In this document: piece after piece, positions 8,190-18,476 of the stretch
Position numbering within the stretch: the first letter of the stretch is position 1
Layout of the letters: the number at the start of each line of letters is the position of its first letter
Assembly (NCBI GenBank): GCA_003150615.1
Contig: QALN01000003.1
Location: 1 to 64,000 of the forward strand
Length of the DNA stretch: 64,000 nucleotides
DNA from: Flavobacteriales bacterium
GTDB lineage: Bacteria > Bacteroidota > Bacteroidia > Flavobacteriales > UBA1820
Direction of reading: 5' to 3'
Program-made: the position numbers and the translations under genes
Notes under the pieces: generated by a model
The model's input: the letters and a program-made list of their open reading frames with translations, nothing else
What the model was told of the DNA's origin: nothing
Databases searched by the model: none

Positions 8190-10244
8190 ATGGAAAAAAC
8201 GCCGAAAAGATACACCGTTACTGCGGCCCTGCCGTATGCCAACGGTCCTATACATCTGGGACATCTGGCGGGAGTTTACGTGCCTGCCGACGTTTACGTT
8301 CGTTATTTGCGCCTGAAGGGACGCGATGTCGTTTTCATCTGCGGCTCGGACGAACACGGAGTGCCTATTACCATAAAAGCGAAAAAAGAAGGTATAACCC
8401 CTCAGCAGGTGGTCGATAAATACGACAGGATAATAAAGGATTCGTTCCGGGAATTCGGCATATCGTTCGACAACTATTCCCGTACTTCCGCCCCGGTGCA
8501 TCACCGTACGGCTTCGGATTTTTTCAAAAAACTGTACGACGACGGCAAGTTCGTCGAAGAAACGTCCGAACAGTATTACGATCCGGAGGCGCACCAGTTC
8601 CTTGCCGACCGCTACATTACGGGTACGTGCCCGCGATGCGGCTCGGAAGGAGCTTACGGCGACCAGTGCGAGAAGTGCGGTTCGACGCTTTCCCCTTCGG
8701 AACTGATAGACCCTAAGAGCGCGCTTTCCGGCGCTACGCCTGTGCTCAGGGAAACAAAACACTGGTATCTGCCGTTGGAACAGTACGAAAGCTGGCTAAG
8801 GCAGTGGATACTCGAAGGCCACAAGGACGACTGGAAACCTAACGTGTACGGCCAGGTAAAATCGTGGCTCGACGACGGTCTGCGCCCGCGGGCCGTGACC
8901 CGCGACCTGGATTGGGGCGTGCCTGTTCCTGTGGACGGAGCCGATGGCAAAGTGTTGTACGTGTGGTTCGATGCTCCGATAGGTTACATTTCCTCTACAA
9001 AACAGTGGGCCGAGAGGGAAGGACGCGACTGGGAGCCTTACTGGAAATCGGAAGACACTAAGCTCGTGCATTTCATCGGAAAAGACAATATAGTGTTCCA
9101 CTGCATAATTTTCCCGGCCATGCTGCGCGCCCACGGCGGCTACATACTTCCGGACAACGTTCCTGCGAACGAGTTCCTTAATCTCGAGGGCGCCAAATTG
9201 TCGACCTCGCGCAATTGGGCTGTGTGGCTGAACGAATATCTGGTGGATTTTCCGGGAAAACAGGATGTGCTGCGATATGCCCTTATAGCGACGGCTCCCG
9301 AAACGAAGGATAACGACTTTACATGGCGCGATTTTCAGGGACGCAACAATTCGGAACTGGTAGGCGTGTTCGGTAATTTCATAAACCGTGCCGTAGTGCT
9401 TACACACAAGTATTACGACGGAGTAGTGCCTTCGGGAGCAGGAATTTCCGACGAAGACAAAAAAGTGCTGTCCGAAGTGATGCTTTATCCGGAAAAGATA
9501 GGTGCGTCGATAGAAAAATACCGTTTCCGTGAAGCTCTTGGTGAATTGATGAACCTGGCTCGTCTGGGAAATAAATATCTGGCCGATAACGAACCGTGGA
9601 AACTGCAAAAGACCGATCCCGCTCGTACGGAAGCCGTGATGTACACTGCGTTGCAGATAGCCGGGGCTTTGGCTGTTTTGAGCGGGCCTTTCCTGCCGTT
9701 CGCCAGTGAAAAACTGGCCCGTATGCTCGATATTAAGGTATCCGGATGGGATACGGTATCCGAGAGCGAGGAAATAGTGCCTTCGGGGCACAGGATAGGC
9801 CAGGCGGAACTTCTTTTCGAAAAAATCGAAGATGCGGCTGTCGAAGCGCAGCTTAAAAAGCTCAACGATGCTAAACTTGCCAATATAGCGGCGCAAAAGG
9901 CTGCCCAACCGCAGAAGGATACCGTTTCATATGACGATTTCGATAAGATGGATATCCGTGTAGGGGTAGTTACTGAGGCGGAAAAAGTACCGAAAGCCAA
10001 GAAATTGCTTCGTTTGACGATAGATACCGGATTGGACAAACGCACGGTCGTTTCCGGCATTGCGGAGAGTTTTTCTCCGGAGCAGGTAGTGGGACGCCGC
10101 GTGTGCGTGCTGGTAAATCTCGCTCCCAGAGAGATAAAAGGAATAACGTCCAATGGTATGATACTTATGACGGAATATCCGGACGGGCGTCTGGAATTCG
10201 TATCTCCTGCCGGGGATGTGCCTGCCGGCTCGAAGATAAGCTGA
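8190..10244 (+). CDS. metG: methionine--tRNA ligase
   Basis: This is a class I aminoacyl-tRNA synthetase that charges tRNA-Met with methionine. The 684-residue chain has HLGH (the HIGH motif) at residues 22-25. A zinc knuckle with four Cys (CPRC...CEKC) lies near 150-170, and KLSTS (the KMSKS motif) near 335. An anticodon-binding helical domain follows, and the C-terminus (about 575-684) is an EMAPII/Trbp111-type tRNA-binding OB fold (DIRVGVV...). Such fused domains make the enzyme a dimer in E. coli and many other bacteria. A strong terminator follows directly. Confidence 0.97.
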   Translation: MEKTPKRYTVTAALPYANGPIHLGHLAGVYVPADVYVRYLRLKGRDVVFICGSDEHGVPITIKAKKEGITPQQVVDKYDRIIKDSFREFGISFDNYSRTSAPVHHRTASDFFKKLYDDGKFVEETSEQYYDPEAHQFLADRYITGTCPRCGSEGAYGDQCEKCGSTLSPSELIDPKSALSGATPVLRETKHWYLPLEQYESWLRQWILEGHKDDWKPNVYGQVKSWLDDGLRPRAVTRDLDWGVPVPVDGADGKVLYVWFDAPIGYISSTKQWAEREGRDWEPYWKSEDTKLVHFIGKDNIVFHCIIFPAMLRAHGGYILPDNVPANEFLNLEGAKLSTSRNWAVWLNEYLVDFPGKQDVLRYALIATAPETKDNDFTWRDFQGRNNSELVGVFGNFINRAVVLTHKYYDGVVPSGAGISDEDKKVLSEVMLYPEKIGASIEKYRFREALGELMNLARLGNKYLADNEPWKLQKTDPARTEAVMYTALQIAGALAVLSGPFLPFASEKLARMLDIKVSGWDTVSESEEIVPSGHRIGQAELLFEKIEDAAVEAQLKKLNDAKLANIAAQKAAQPQKDTVSYDDFDKMDIRVGVVTEAEKVPKAKKLLRLTIDTGLDKRTVVSGIAESFSPEQVVGRRVCVLVNLAPREIKGITSNGMILMTEYPDGRLEFVSPAGDVPAGSKIS

Positions 10245-10262
10245 CGAAACGTTTTTACGTAT

Positions 10263-10299
10263 AAAAAAGCTGCGGATTAAAAACCGCAGCTTTTTTTTG
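10263..10299 (+). terminator. terminator after metG
   Basis: The stem AAGCTGCGG pairs with CCGCAGCTT, with A run before and T run after. It lies about 20 bases after the metG stop and can work in both directions. Confidence 0.85.
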
Positions 10300-10330
10300 T
10301 CCGTTATGTGTTGAGACTGAAAGATGCGGA

Positions 10331-10367
10331 AAAATAACCGGGCGGCAGGTATTACCTGCCGCCCGGC
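10331..10367 (-). terminator. terminator after alanine dehydrogenase
   Basis: A perfect 13-bp GC-rich stem (10339-10351 with 10355-10367) has a 3-base loop. On the minus strand it is followed by TTATTTTT, so it ends the ald transcript. Confidence 0.85.
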
Positions 10368-10405
10368 CTTCGGTTATCAGTGATTATAAACGTTGGTTAA
10401 GTAAA

Positions 10406-11518
10406 TTACAGGACTTTTTCCACCGGAGTGTACGGCAGGTCGTATGCCTCGGCAACGGCTTTGTACACGACTTTCCCTTCCACGATATTGAGGCCTTTTT
10501 TGAGTTCTTCGCTGTCCTTGCAGGCTTTCTTCCAGCCTTTGTTGGCCAGTTGTACCGCATATGGGAGGGTGGCGTTGGTAAGGGCTATGGTCGAGGTGAA
10601 AGGCACGGCTCCTGGCATATTGGCCACACAGTAGTGTACCACTCCGTCGACTACGAATATAGGGTCGTTATGGGTGGTCGGTTTGCATGTTTCGGCGCAA
10701 CCTCCCTGATCCACGGCCACGTCCACTATCACAGCGCCTTTTTTCATGGTCTTTAGCATGTCCTTGGTGATGAGTTTCGGCGCTTTGGCTCCAGGTATCA
10801 GTACCGATCCTATTATAAGGTCGGCATCCTTTATCTCATTGCGCACGTTGTATTCGCTGGACATCATGGTCTTAACGTTGGCTGGCATCACGTCGTCGAG
10901 GTAGCGCAGGCGGGGTAGCGATATGTCCATTATCGTGACATCGGCACCGAGTCCGGCGGCCATTTTTGCAGCCTGAGTTCCAACCATGCCGCCGCCAAGT
11001 ACCAGGACTTTGGCGGGTTTTACTCCTGCTACGCCTCCCAGCAGGATGCCATGTCCGCCCATAGGTTTTTCAAGGAACTTCGCGCCTTCCTGGGTCGACA
11101 TACGTCCTGCCACTTCGGACATCGGCAACAGAAGCGGAAGGCTGCGGTCGGCTTTTTCCACAGTTTCGTATGCCAGACATACGCCTTTCTGTTTTATCAT
11201 GGCGTCGGTCAGTTCCCTGCACGATGCGAAATGAAAATATGTAAATACCAACTGGTCTTTCTTTATAAGAGGATACTCCGATGCGATGGGTTCTTTTACT
11301 TTGATTATCATGTCGGCTTCCTTGTACACGTCCTCTATTTTGGGAAGTATTACGGCTCCGGCTTTTTCATAATCCTTGTCGCTGATGCCGCTGCCTACGC
11401 CTGCTGTGTGTTGTACGTACACCTGGTGTCCGTTTTTCACCAGCTCCATTACTCCCGAAGGAGTTATTGCCACGCGGTTCTCGTTGTTTTTGATTTCTTT
11501 TGGAATGCCTACTTTCAT
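10406..11518 (-). CDS. ald: alanine dehydrogenase
   Basis: The enzyme catalyses the reversible NAD-dependent deamination of L-alanine to pyruvate and ammonium. The 370-residue length matches the family. Visible features are the N-terminal MKVGIPKEIKNNENRVAI and MSEVAGRMS. The NAD-binding loop LGGGMVGTQAAKMA lies near residue 173. VDVAVDQGGCAET and CVANMPGAVPFTST, conserved in Ald, are also present. The gene is monocistronic with its own terminator. In an anaerobe it could work in nitrogen assimilation or in balancing NADH during fermentation; direction is not shown by the sequence. Confidence 0.95.
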   Translation of the reverse strand: MKVGIPKEIKNNENRVAITPSGVMELVKNGHQVYVQHTAGVGSGISDKDYEKAGAVILPKIEDVYKEADMIIKVKEPIASEYPLIKKDQLVFTYFHFASCRELTDAMIKQKGVCLAYETVEKADRSLPLLLPMSEVAGRMSTQEGAKFLEKPMGGHGILLGGVAGVKPAKVLVLGGGMVGTQAAKMAAGLGADVTIMDISLPRLRYLDDVMPANVKTMMSSEYNVRNEIKDADLIIGSVLIPGAKAPKLITKDMLKTMKKGAVIVDVAVDQGGCAETCKPTTHNDPIFVVDGVVHYCVANMPGAVPFTSTIALTNATLPYAVQLANKGWKKACKDSEELKKGLNIVEGKVVYKAVAEAYDLPYTPVEKVL

Positions 11519-11785
11519 TTTTTCGTTTTATTAGATTATAATTTTAGAGTGTTGATTATACACCCACAATATTAAAAATAAATTGTTTTTCCTGTATCTG
11601 AGTGCGGATTTTTTTTCGGAAAATTTTTTAAGGCTGTAGAAGTACGGGCGGATCGTTTGGCGGAGTTTTTTTTTATTTTTACAGGCTAAATTTACATATC
11701 AAACGTATTATTCGTACATTAGTATCCCCTTTTGCAGCGTGCTGCGGGGAAATAATGCAACTACTAATTCATACATCATAACAAA

Positions 11786-12619
11786 ATGAAAAAGACAGCA
11801 ACGGTAATAATATTGACGCTGGCAGTTATAGTAGCCGGTGTAGTAATAGCCCTGAAATACAATTCCGGAGCATGCGATTACGAGTATACGATACTCAGCC
11901 GCAATTACCAGGATTGTGCCGATTCTTCGAACTGTACGTCGATTTATCTTGGCTATCCGGTATTCGGGCGTAAACTGTTTAACGACCGTGCGATAGACAG
12001 TATCAACAGACATGTGACCATACAATTGACCGGCTCGGCGGAAAAAACGGCCGAAGATGTTGTTTCCGAATTTTTTGAAGGCTATGCCCAGTATGCAAAA
12101 GACCGTGCCGAGATGAACGCACAGGATAGTATAGCCGATGGTTTTATTCCTTCGTGGACGTATTCTTCGGACTGTTCGGTTATGGTTAACGGGCCTCAGA
12201 TTATCGTTACCGAAATGAAGTTCAACCAGTATGAGGGCGGGGCTCACGGTATTTACGCCAATATTTATACGAATTACGATGTGAAATCCGGCCGTGCGCT
12301 TGGCCTTACCGACGTATTTTCCGATACGGTGGCTCTGGCACGTACGCTGACAGAGTGCTTCATCGCACAGAAAGAACTTGACGCTTCTGTTCCGCTTTTG
12401 GAGCAGGGATATTTCATAGACAACAATCAGCTGCCTGTCACGGCCAATTTCGCCCTTACCCCTGACGGTGTGATATTCTATTATAACGTGTACGAGATAG
12501 CGCCTTATGCATACGGGCCTTCACAAGTGACCGTACCTTATGCCGATTTGAAGGATATCATGGTTTATAAACCCGATTTCTCCGGTTCCGAGGTTTTCCC
12601 TGTCGAATCCGCTTCATAA
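11786..12619 (+). CDS. membrane-anchored DUF3298-type protein (copy 1)
   Basis: This 277-residue protein has one N-terminal membrane segment (residues about 4-24) and a periplasmic domain. It fits the DUF4163/DUF3298 fold seen in RsiV- and PdaC-like proteins. The marks are IYLGYPVF, the YEGGAHGIYANIYTNYDV strand-turn with Gly-Gly-Ala-His-Gly, LGLTDVFSD, and a C-terminal YYNVYEIAPYAYGPSQVTVPY. Related domains in Bacillus bind lysozyme or act on peptidoglycan, but the role here is not known. It is followed after 4 bases by a paralogue, so the pair is probably translationally coupled. No promoter stands out in the 267-base gap upstream. Confidence 0.82.
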   Translation: MKKTATVIILTLAVIVAGVVIALKYNSGACDYEYTILSRNYQDCADSSNCTSIYLGYPVFGRKLFNDRAIDSINRHVTIQLTGSAEKTAEDVVSEFFEGYAQYAKDRAEMNAQDSIADGFIPSWTYSSDCSVMVNGPQIIVTEMKFNQYEGGAHGIYANIYTNYDVKSGRALGLTDVFSDTVALARTLTECFIAQKELDASVPLLEQGYFIDNNQLPVTANFALTPDGVIFYYNVYEIAPYAYGPSQVTVPYADLKDIMVYKPDFSGSEVFPVESAS

Positions 12620-12623
12620 CCGT

Positions 12624-13430
12624 ATGGGGAACATTGGCAATAAGGTAATGGCCGTGGCGGCGGCATGTTCGCTTTTTGCGGCGTGTTCCGCCGGTGATGC
12701 CGCAGAACCGCCGTATGTGATGGAAAATATCCGCAGGTACGAACCGGGGTGTTCTTCCGGGGATGACCGCGTATGTGCTTCGGTGCAGTTGGGTTATCCC
12801 GTTTTTTCGGATGCTGAAAGTTCGCGGTCGCTCAATTCCAACGTATCGGATTTGCTATTGGACGGTTTCGGGAGCGTCGATTCGCTTTGCAACGCTTTCT
12901 TCGGCCAGTGGGCAGGGTACAGGGAAACTGTTTTTTCCGATACTCTCGGACATGCTCACGTGGATATGTCCCATGATCAGGAGGAAGACGAATATTTTCC
13001 CGAAGTATGGTATTATTCCCGTACAGCCGATGTCTGCGGGCATGGACGCGGATTTGTTTCTTTGATGTTCCGTACGGCGACTAACTCCACCGTTTACCAG
13101 TATGGCAGGAAGTATGCGTCGCTATCGCTTCATGACGGACGGCTTTTGGCACCTGAGGACGTTTTTTCCGATACTTCGGCCCTCAGGCGTGTTATCAGCA
13201 GCGAGTTTATGCGGAGCAACGGGATCAGCGAGGGTATTTCGCTCGCGGAACAGGGAGTGATGCTTTCCGACGGGTTTCTGCCTCTCACGGATGATTTCGC
13301 CGTTTGCGATACTGCGGTAGTATTTCATTACGATATGTCGGAAATAGCGCCCAATTTGTTGCCCGATGACGATATTCGCGTCCCTGTTGGGAAAATAGAA
13401 CCTTTTTTGATACCTTTGAACGAAAATTGA
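12624..13430 (+). CDS. DUF3298-like lipoprotein (copy 2)
   Basis: This 268-residue paralogue of the gene before it shares VQLGYPVF, DVFSDTSALRR, an EQGVMLSDGFLPLTDDFAV segment and a C-terminal HYDMSEIAPNLLPDDDIRVPV. Instead of a membrane helix it has a short signal ending in LFAAC-S, which looks like a lipobox, so it is probably a lipoprotein. The GGAHG motif of copy 1 is replaced (NSTVYQYG), which suggests the two have diverged in function. Function is unknown. Confidence 0.78.
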   Translation: MGNIGNKVMAVAAACSLFAACSAGDAAEPPYVMENIRRYEPGCSSGDDRVCASVQLGYPVFSDAESSRSLNSNVSDLLLDGFGSVDSLCNAFFGQWAGYRETVFSDTLGHAHVDMSHDQEEDEYFPEVWYYSRTADVCGHGRGFVSLMFRTATNSTVYQYGRKYASLSLHDGRLLAPEDVFSDTSALRRVISSEFMRSNGISEGISLAEQGVMLSDGFLPLTDDFAVCDTAVVFHYDMSEIAPNLLPDDDIRVPVGKIEPFLIPLNEN

Positions 13431-13452
13431 TACGGCTAATAACCATTAAAAG

Positions 13453-14007
13453 ATGGATGTCTGTTGTACTTTAAGACAGTTAATTTCCACAGGTGAGTTC
13501 CCCGGTGTGCCTTCGTGCAGTACCGAAGGCGATATAGAAACTGCTTTCGGTCGGTGCGAATATTCCGCACAGAAAAAATCGGTGAAAACGTTGTCGTATC
13601 CGTGGGCCGACTTTTTATTCGAACACGGGCGTCTGCACCAGATTACTGTCAAGATAACGGACGAGCTGCAGGCCGCGACGGCGAAGGAACTGCTATGGCA
13701 ATATCCCCGTGAAACGGCCGACGAAATACCCCCGTTTTTCAGATGTGAGAAAATACTTTGCGCCCCTATTTCCGGAGACGGCCCTGAGGTATTGGCAAAC
13801 GTATGTCCTGAAAACGGCGATACTCTGGTGTCGGTAGCTATCGTTTTCCCTACGGAAAAAACAATGCCCCTGACGATTGAAATTCCTCAGGATGTTTACA
13901 CGGCATTGAAAGAACTTTCGCTTTCCACCCGCAGGTCCATGGAAGAGATATGCGGCGACATCATAAAAGAACAATTATTGAGCGATAACGATAATAATCA
14001 TGTATAA
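13453..14007 (+). CDS. uncharacterised 184-residue protein
   Basis: I do not recognise a full-length family. The first ~80 residues have the pattern '[18 protein letters not shown]...[21 protein letters not shown]'-like (short helix, G, strand, strand). This recalls small domains found in some immunity-type and accessory proteins. The last ~45 residues ([20 protein letters not shown] and onward) look like a ribbon-helix-helix segment or a helix pair. There is no signal peptide. It overlaps pyrD by 8 bases and lies 22 bases after the DUF3298 pair, so it is co-transcribed with them. The link to an immunity fold is a guess from pattern. Confidence 0.65.
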   Translation: MDVCCTLRQLISTGEFPGVPSCSTEGDIETAFGRCEYSAQKKSVKTLSYPWADFLFEHGRLHQITVKITDELQAATAKELLWQYPRETADEIPPFFRCEKILCAPISGDGPEVLANVCPENGDTLVSVAIVFPTEKTMPLTIEIPQDVYTALKELSLSTRRSMEEICGDIIKEQLLSDNDNNHV

Positions 14008-15046
14008 AACATTCATACGCCCTTTGCTTTTCCGCATGAATCCCGAACGGGCGCATGCATTCACTTTTTCGTGTCTGAAGGCTTTGCAGAAAATGCCTTT
14101 CGGCCTGGCTCTTGCATCCTTGTTTTTCAGGAAAAAGGACCCGCGTCTGGAAAGGGAAGTATTCGGTATAAAATTCCCTTCGCCCGTTGGAGTGGCTGCC
14201 GGACTGGACAAAGACGCCGAAGTGCCCGATGCGCTGGGTGCGCTCGGATTTTCATTTGTGGAGATAGGAACGGTTACCCCCGAACCTCAGCCGGGAAATC
14301 CTTCCCCGCGCCTGTTCCGTCTGCCGGAAGACAAGGCGCTTATAAACCGCATGGGATTTAATAACCAAGGCGCTAAGGCGGCTGCCGGACGACTCGCCAA
14401 ACGCCGCACGAGAGTTATTGTCGGCGGCAACATAGGCAAGAACAAAGTGACACCGAATGCCCAGGCTACGTCCGATTACCTGAAATGCTACGACGCTTTG
14501 TATCCGTATGTGGATTATTTTGCCGTGAATGTATCATCGCCTAACACTCCAGGGTTGCGCGAGCTTCAGGATAAGGAACCTCTGGAGGCATTGCTCACCG
14601 CGCTCCAGAAAAAGAACGCTTCCATGCCGGCTGCAAAACCGGTGCTTTTGAAGATAGCTCCGGATCTGACCGACGACCAGCTCGACGATATAATCGAGAT
14701 AGTCGGCAATACCGGAATAGCCGGTGTGATAGCTACCAATACGACCGTCAGCCGCGAGATGATACTTTCTACCAGAGCCGACAAAGTGGAGGCAATGGGT
14801 GCGGGAGGATTGTCGGGAATGCCGCTTAGCGAACGTTCCACCGAAGTGATACGCTACTTGCACGAGCGTTCCGGAGGGCGTTTTCCGATAATAGGCGTCG
14901 GCGGTATCATGTCGCCTGATGATGCTCTTGAAAAGTTGGATGCCGGGGCAAGCCTCGTACAGGTTTACACCGGATTTATCTACGAGGGCCCGGCATTTGT
15001 CAAAAGCATAAACAAAGCTATACTGAAGGCCTCGAAAGAGGCGTGA
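14000..15046 (+). CDS. pyrD: dihydroorotate dehydrogenase (quinone), class 2
   Basis: This FMN enzyme oxidises dihydroorotate to orotate and passes electrons to quinone; it is the fourth step of UMP synthesis. The 348-residue protein has the N-terminal amphipathic helix typical of membrane-associated class 2 enzymes ([16 protein letters not shown]). GVAAGLDKD at about 64-72 binds FMN, and NVSSPNTPG at 177-185 carries the catalytic Ser. GVGGIMS with the C-terminal phosphate-binding [11 protein letters not shown] completes the FMN site. It overlaps the preceding gene by 8 bases. Confidence 0.96.
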   Translation: MYKTFIRPLLFRMNPERAHAFTFSCLKALQKMPFGLALASLFFRKKDPRLEREVFGIKFPSPVGVAAGLDKDAEVPDALGALGFSFVEIGTVTPEPQPGNPSPRLFRLPEDKALINRMGFNNQGAKAAAGRLAKRRTRVIVGGNIGKNKVTPNAQATSDYLKCYDALYPYVDYFAVNVSSPNTPGLRELQDKEPLEALLTALQKKNASMPAAKPVLLKIAPDLTDDQLDDIIEIVGNTGIAGVIATNTTVSREMILSTRADKVEAMGAGGLSGMPLSERSTEVIRYLHERSGGRFPIIGVGGIMSPDDALEKLDAGASLVQVYTGFIYEGPAFVKSINKAILKASKEA

Positions 15047-15062
15047 AGTTTTGCGTGTCTGT

Positions 15063-15108
15063 AATGAAAGACCTGCGCATCGATATGTCGTTGCGCAGGT
15101 CTTTCATT
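15063..15108. terminator. bidirectional terminator between pyrD and ribF
   Basis: A perfect 17-bp stem (15063-15079 with 15092-15108) encloses a 12-base loop. It lies 17 bases after the pyrD stop and about 70 bases past the end of ribF on the other strand. Confidence 0.8.
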
Positions 15109-15179
15109 ATAGGCGCATATTGCGCTCTCCGCGGAGTACGATAATGTTTCGCTGGGGAGATGCCGCAAGTGTCCGTTTT

Positions 15180-16139
15180 TTAATGACTCTTGTCGTTGAA
15201 TTTTTCTATAGCGGCACGGCACGATGCGGCATCGAGCGCCAGTTGTGCCTTGAGGTTTTCGAGCGAACTGAATTTTCTTTCCGAACGTATCCACGCCAGG
15301 GCTTCTACTTCGAGGGTGCATCCGTAGATGTCGCTTGAAAAGTCGAAAATGTTCACTTCGATCGAATGTCCGAGGCGGTCGTCCACCGTGGGACGCATGC
15401 CGCTGTTCATCATCCCGCCGTACACATGTCCGTCCAGTGTCACCCGCACGGCGTAAACACCGTCAGGAGGCATAAGTTTCAGCGATTCGTCAACCTGTAT
15501 GTTGGCTGTGGGATATCCAAGCGTGCGTCCCAGTTGTTTCCCGTGCACCACAGGGCCTGAAAAACAGTAAGGACGGCCTAAGAGCGCTGTTGCAAGCGAT
15601 ATGTCCCCGCCTTCGAGCGCGCGGCGGACGGATGACGAACTTATAGTTATGCCGTTGTATTCCATTTTCGGCACGAGTATGGCTTCTATGCCGTTGGCGG
15701 CAGGCGATGAGGACAGAAAATGGTAAGCATTGGTTTTTTCGCATCCGAAACTGTGGTCGTAGCCTACTACGACGGCTCGTGCGCCGAGTTTCTCCTTCAG
15801 GTAACGGTTGAAAAAGTCTTCTGCCGTAAGCGAAGCGAAAGCTTCGTCGAACTGTTGTACAATGAGTATGTCCACTCCGAGAGAAGCTATAAGGGCTTCT
15901 TTTTCTTCCCACAGCGACAGTAATCTGAAATTTCCGTTCGTACGGGAGAAAAAAGTGCGCGGATGAGGGTCGAATGTTATCACCACGCTTTTTGCCCCAA
16001 GGCTGCGCGCTTTGCCTGTGAGTGTGCCGATAAGTTTGGCATGAGCTTTGTGCACTCCGTCGAAAGTACCTACCGTGACAACCGTACCTCCGGTTTTGTC
16101 GAAGCCTTCCGGAAAATCCAATCCTTCGTATATCTCCAT
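15180..16139 (-). CDS. ribF: bifunctional riboflavin kinase / FAD synthetase
   Basis: The enzyme makes FMN from riboflavin and then FAD from FMN. The 319-residue chain starts with the FAD synthetase (nucleotidyltransferase-like) domain, with VGTFDGVHKAH near residues 22-32 and FDPHPRTFF. The C-terminal riboflavin kinase domain begins near residue 185 (SGPVVHGKQLGRTLGYPTAN). It is the last gene of the minus-strand run from parA, 69 bases after wbqC. It supplies the flavin used by pyrD, which is convergent with it. Confidence 0.96.
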   Translation of the reverse strand: MEIYEGLDFPEGFDKTGGTVVTVGTFDGVHKAHAKLIGTLTGKARSLGAKSVVITFDPHPRTFFSRTNGNFRLLSLWEEKEALIASLGVDILIVQQFDEAFASLTAEDFFNRYLKEKLGARAVVVGYDHSFGCEKTNAYHFLSSSPAANGIEAILVPKMEYNGITISSSSVRRALEGGDISLATALLGRPYCFSGPVVHGKQLGRTLGYPTANIQVDESLKLMPPDGVYAVRVTLDGHVYGGMMNSGMRPTVDDRLGHSIEVNIFDFSSDIYGCTLEVEALAWIRSERKFSSLENLKAQLALDAASCRAAIEKFNDKSH

Positions 16140-16208
16140 TGTATGTCAGTGTCTTAGGTAAAACTCTATGTTTGTGTGTTTGCCGGTGATCGTTTTAACA
16201 ATGTGTTC

Positions 16209-16844
16209 TCATGGAAGTATTAATTCCACGTTTTTGAGGTATTCCAAAGCATCGCGTCCTCCGCAGCAAAACAAAAGGTCCAGTATGCTAAGGTTTGGTA
16301 AAAAACCGTGTTTCGTTACGAATACCTGGGTGTATGGTTCAAAACGTGTGGCAGGGATTGTTTTGGGGCTGAATGCCATGCGCAGATCGGCGGTGTCCGC
16401 CGGCGAGCCTTCGTATGCGGGAGTAATCTCCACATGGTCGTCTATTCCTAGAAGGCGGCATACGAGTTTGTGCGCGCGTATGTTGAAGTCCAAAAGCGAG
16501 GATACGTCCCCGAAGTAGAGTTCGCGGAACATGTCTTCGTAAAATTCAAAGTAAGGCGATGTGCGGTAGGCTGTCTCCAGCGACCGGAAATGCTCTCTTG
16601 CCCAACGGAATTCTACCGAGGTGGCCGCCTGTTCCATTTTCATGCGTCCGGTGGAGGCGTTCCCCGTATGACGTACCGGTATGTTCAAAGGCAAAATGCC
16701 GTTACCGGTTGCTATGCATGCGCGTGAACGGTAGGATTGTTTCCGGTAGTTTTCGTGTATTTCAAGCACCGGTTTTTCCGACTGTATCCACGCTGCCCAG
16801 TATTCGACAGGGCCGAAATATGCGCTCGGAAAAAGGGTTTTCAT
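16209..16844 (-). CDS. WbqC family protein
   Basis: This 211-residue protein has the WbqC-like pattern: FPSAYFGPVEYWAAWIQS at the start, RKQSYRSRACI, LPLNIPV and a helical C-terminal half. WbqC-type proteins are found in O-antigen clusters and as stand-alone genes in Bacteroidota, with no proven reaction. The start overlaps the lepB end by 4 bases, which implies translational coupling with the signal peptidase. Confidence 0.85.
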   Translation of the reverse strand: MKTLFPSAYFGPVEYWAAWIQSEKPVLEIHENYRKQSYRSRACIATGNGILPLNIPVRHTGNASTGRMKMEQAATSVEFRWAREHFRSLETAYRTSPYFEFYEDMFRELYFGDVSSLLDFNIRAHKLVCRLLGIDDHVEITPAYEGSPADTADLRMAFSPKTIPATRFEPYTQVFVTKHGFLPNLSILDLLFCCGGRDALEYLKNVELILP

Positions 16845-18409
16845 CGTTTCTCCCCTCCTTTTTTAGAGTTTTTACGGCGATGTCGCCACAGTTTGTAACC
16901 GCAGTACAAGACTACCGCGCCTACGGCCGTTTGCAATAGGTACGATTTCATCGGGCCCTCTCCCATCGGGAATGAGATGATGCGTTCGGTGCGTATGCGT
17001 TTGAACAGGGGAGTGGAACCGTCGTCAGCTTTTATGCTCATCCATATAAGGGCCGGCGCGCCTACTATGTGGTCGTGAGGGACGTAACCCCAGAACCTCG
17101 AATCGAGCGAATTGTGACGGTTATCGCCCATCATGAAGTAATAGTCCTGTTTTATGGTGTATGTGTCCGTTTTTTCTCCGTTTATGATTATGTCCGTACC
17201 GTCGGTAGTCAGAGTGTTGCCCTCGTATGTGGTTATGATGTCCGTGTATTGCGACAGATTGTCGGGCGTGATGTGTATCACGTCGCCTTTTTTCGGAACG
17301 TAAAGAGGACCGTAGTTATCTACGTTGTAATTCGCTCCGTATGGAAATATAGGCCATGAAGAGTCCGTTTCCGGCACTCCGGGGGCTTTTATCTGTTTTT
17401 CGACCTTTACGCCTGGGAATGCCGCGCGCACTTTGCCAAGCATATAGTCCGATAGGTATGCATCGACTATTTCTTCACCGGTGGCCGGGTCGGCATAACC
17501 GTAACGGTGTATCTCTACTCCCATGGCATCGAGGTCCTGGTAAAAATAGCTGCCGTATGACGGGCGTTTGTACATCAGGCGGTATTCCCACTGCGGACGG
17601 TCGCGCTCGCTCCACTTTTGTTCTTTTCCGTTTACATACAGCACTGCGTCTTTTATCTCAAGCGTATCTCCGGCTATGGCTACGCAGCGTTTTATGTAGT
17701 TGGCTTTTTTGTCGATCGGTTTTTCGTCCGGCATATCGACAGGCCAGTTGAATACCACTATGTCGTTGCGTTTGATTTTGCGCAATGCGGGAAGACGCAT
17801 GTACGGCAGTTCCACGCATTTAAGGTACGAACGAACTCCTGCCAGCGGTATCGAGTCGTGGACCAGAGGCGCGGACAGAGGCGTCATGGCTATGCGGGTC
17901 CCGTAAGCCATTTTATTGACGAACAAAAAGTCGCCTACCAACATCGAACCTTCCATCGAAGAGGTCGGTATCGTGTATGCTTCGTAGGTAAACGCTTTGA
18001 TGAGCGAGGCTGCGGTGACAGCGAATACTATGGCTCCTAAAATGCTTGAATCGAGTGCATGGCGGTGGCGGCGGTATTCGGAGTCGTAAACAGGGTGTCC
18101 GAACCAGCTGATCCATCCCAGCGACAGACCGAGCGTAAATACGGCCAACAGAGTCCACCATACTCCTCTGTATCCGAATGCGCGGCTCGTATCGGTCCAG
18201 ATCACAAGAGCCATTACGTTCCCCACTACCGGTATGTACAGCAGTATGGTCCACCACCAGGGACGCTGTATTATTTTCATCAGTATGTATGCCGAGTAAA
18301 ACGGCACGGCAGCTTCCCATGCTTTGTGTCCGGATAGCGTATAGAGTTTACACGTACATACGAAATGCACGGCCTGCATAACCAGCAGCAGTATAATCAC
18401 ACTTGTCAT
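16841..18409 (-). CDS. lepB: signal peptidase I
   Basis: This membrane serine protease removes signal peptides from exported proteins. The 522-residue chain is long for the family (E. coli 324). It begins with about four membrane segments (residues 1-105), then another near 122-140. The catalytic Ser is in PTSSME at 148-153, and the general-base Lys in NYIKRCVAIAGD at roughly 235-247. The family motif MMGDNRHNSLDSR lies near 433. The C-terminus has one more membrane segment and a Lys/Arg-rich tail. Long S26 peptidases with this N-terminal block are usual in Bacteroidota. It lies between dapB and wbqC in the par cluster. Confidence 0.94.
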   Translation of the reverse strand: MTSVIILLLVMQAVHFVCTCKLYTLSGHKAWEAAVPFYSAYILMKIIQRPWWWTILLYIPVVGNVMALVIWTDTSRAFGYRGVWWTLLAVFTLGLSLGWISWFGHPVYDSEYRRHRHALDSSILGAIVFAVTAASLIKAFTYEAYTIPTSSMEGSMLVGDFLFVNKMAYGTRIAMTPLSAPLVHDSIPLAGVRSYLKCVELPYMRLPALRKIKRNDIVVFNWPVDMPDEKPIDKKANYIKRCVAIAGDTLEIKDAVLYVNGKEQKWSERDRPQWEYRLMYKRPSYGSYFYQDLDAMGVEIHRYGYADPATGEEIVDAYLSDYMLGKVRAAFPGVKVEKQIKAPGVPETDSSWPIFPYGANYNVDNYGPLYVPKKGDVIHITPDNLSQYTDIITTYEGNTLTTDGTDIIINGEKTDTYTIKQDYYFMMGDNRHNSLDSRFWGYVPHDHIVGAPALIWMSIKADDGSTPLFKRIRTERIISFPMGEGPMKSYLLQTAVGAVVLYCGYKLWRHRRKNSKKGGEKR

Positions 18410-18476
18410 AATCTTTATGTTGTTTTTAAAACAATATCATGGGCATGCGGGTCGATTTCCGCAGCCGGCTGCCTTT

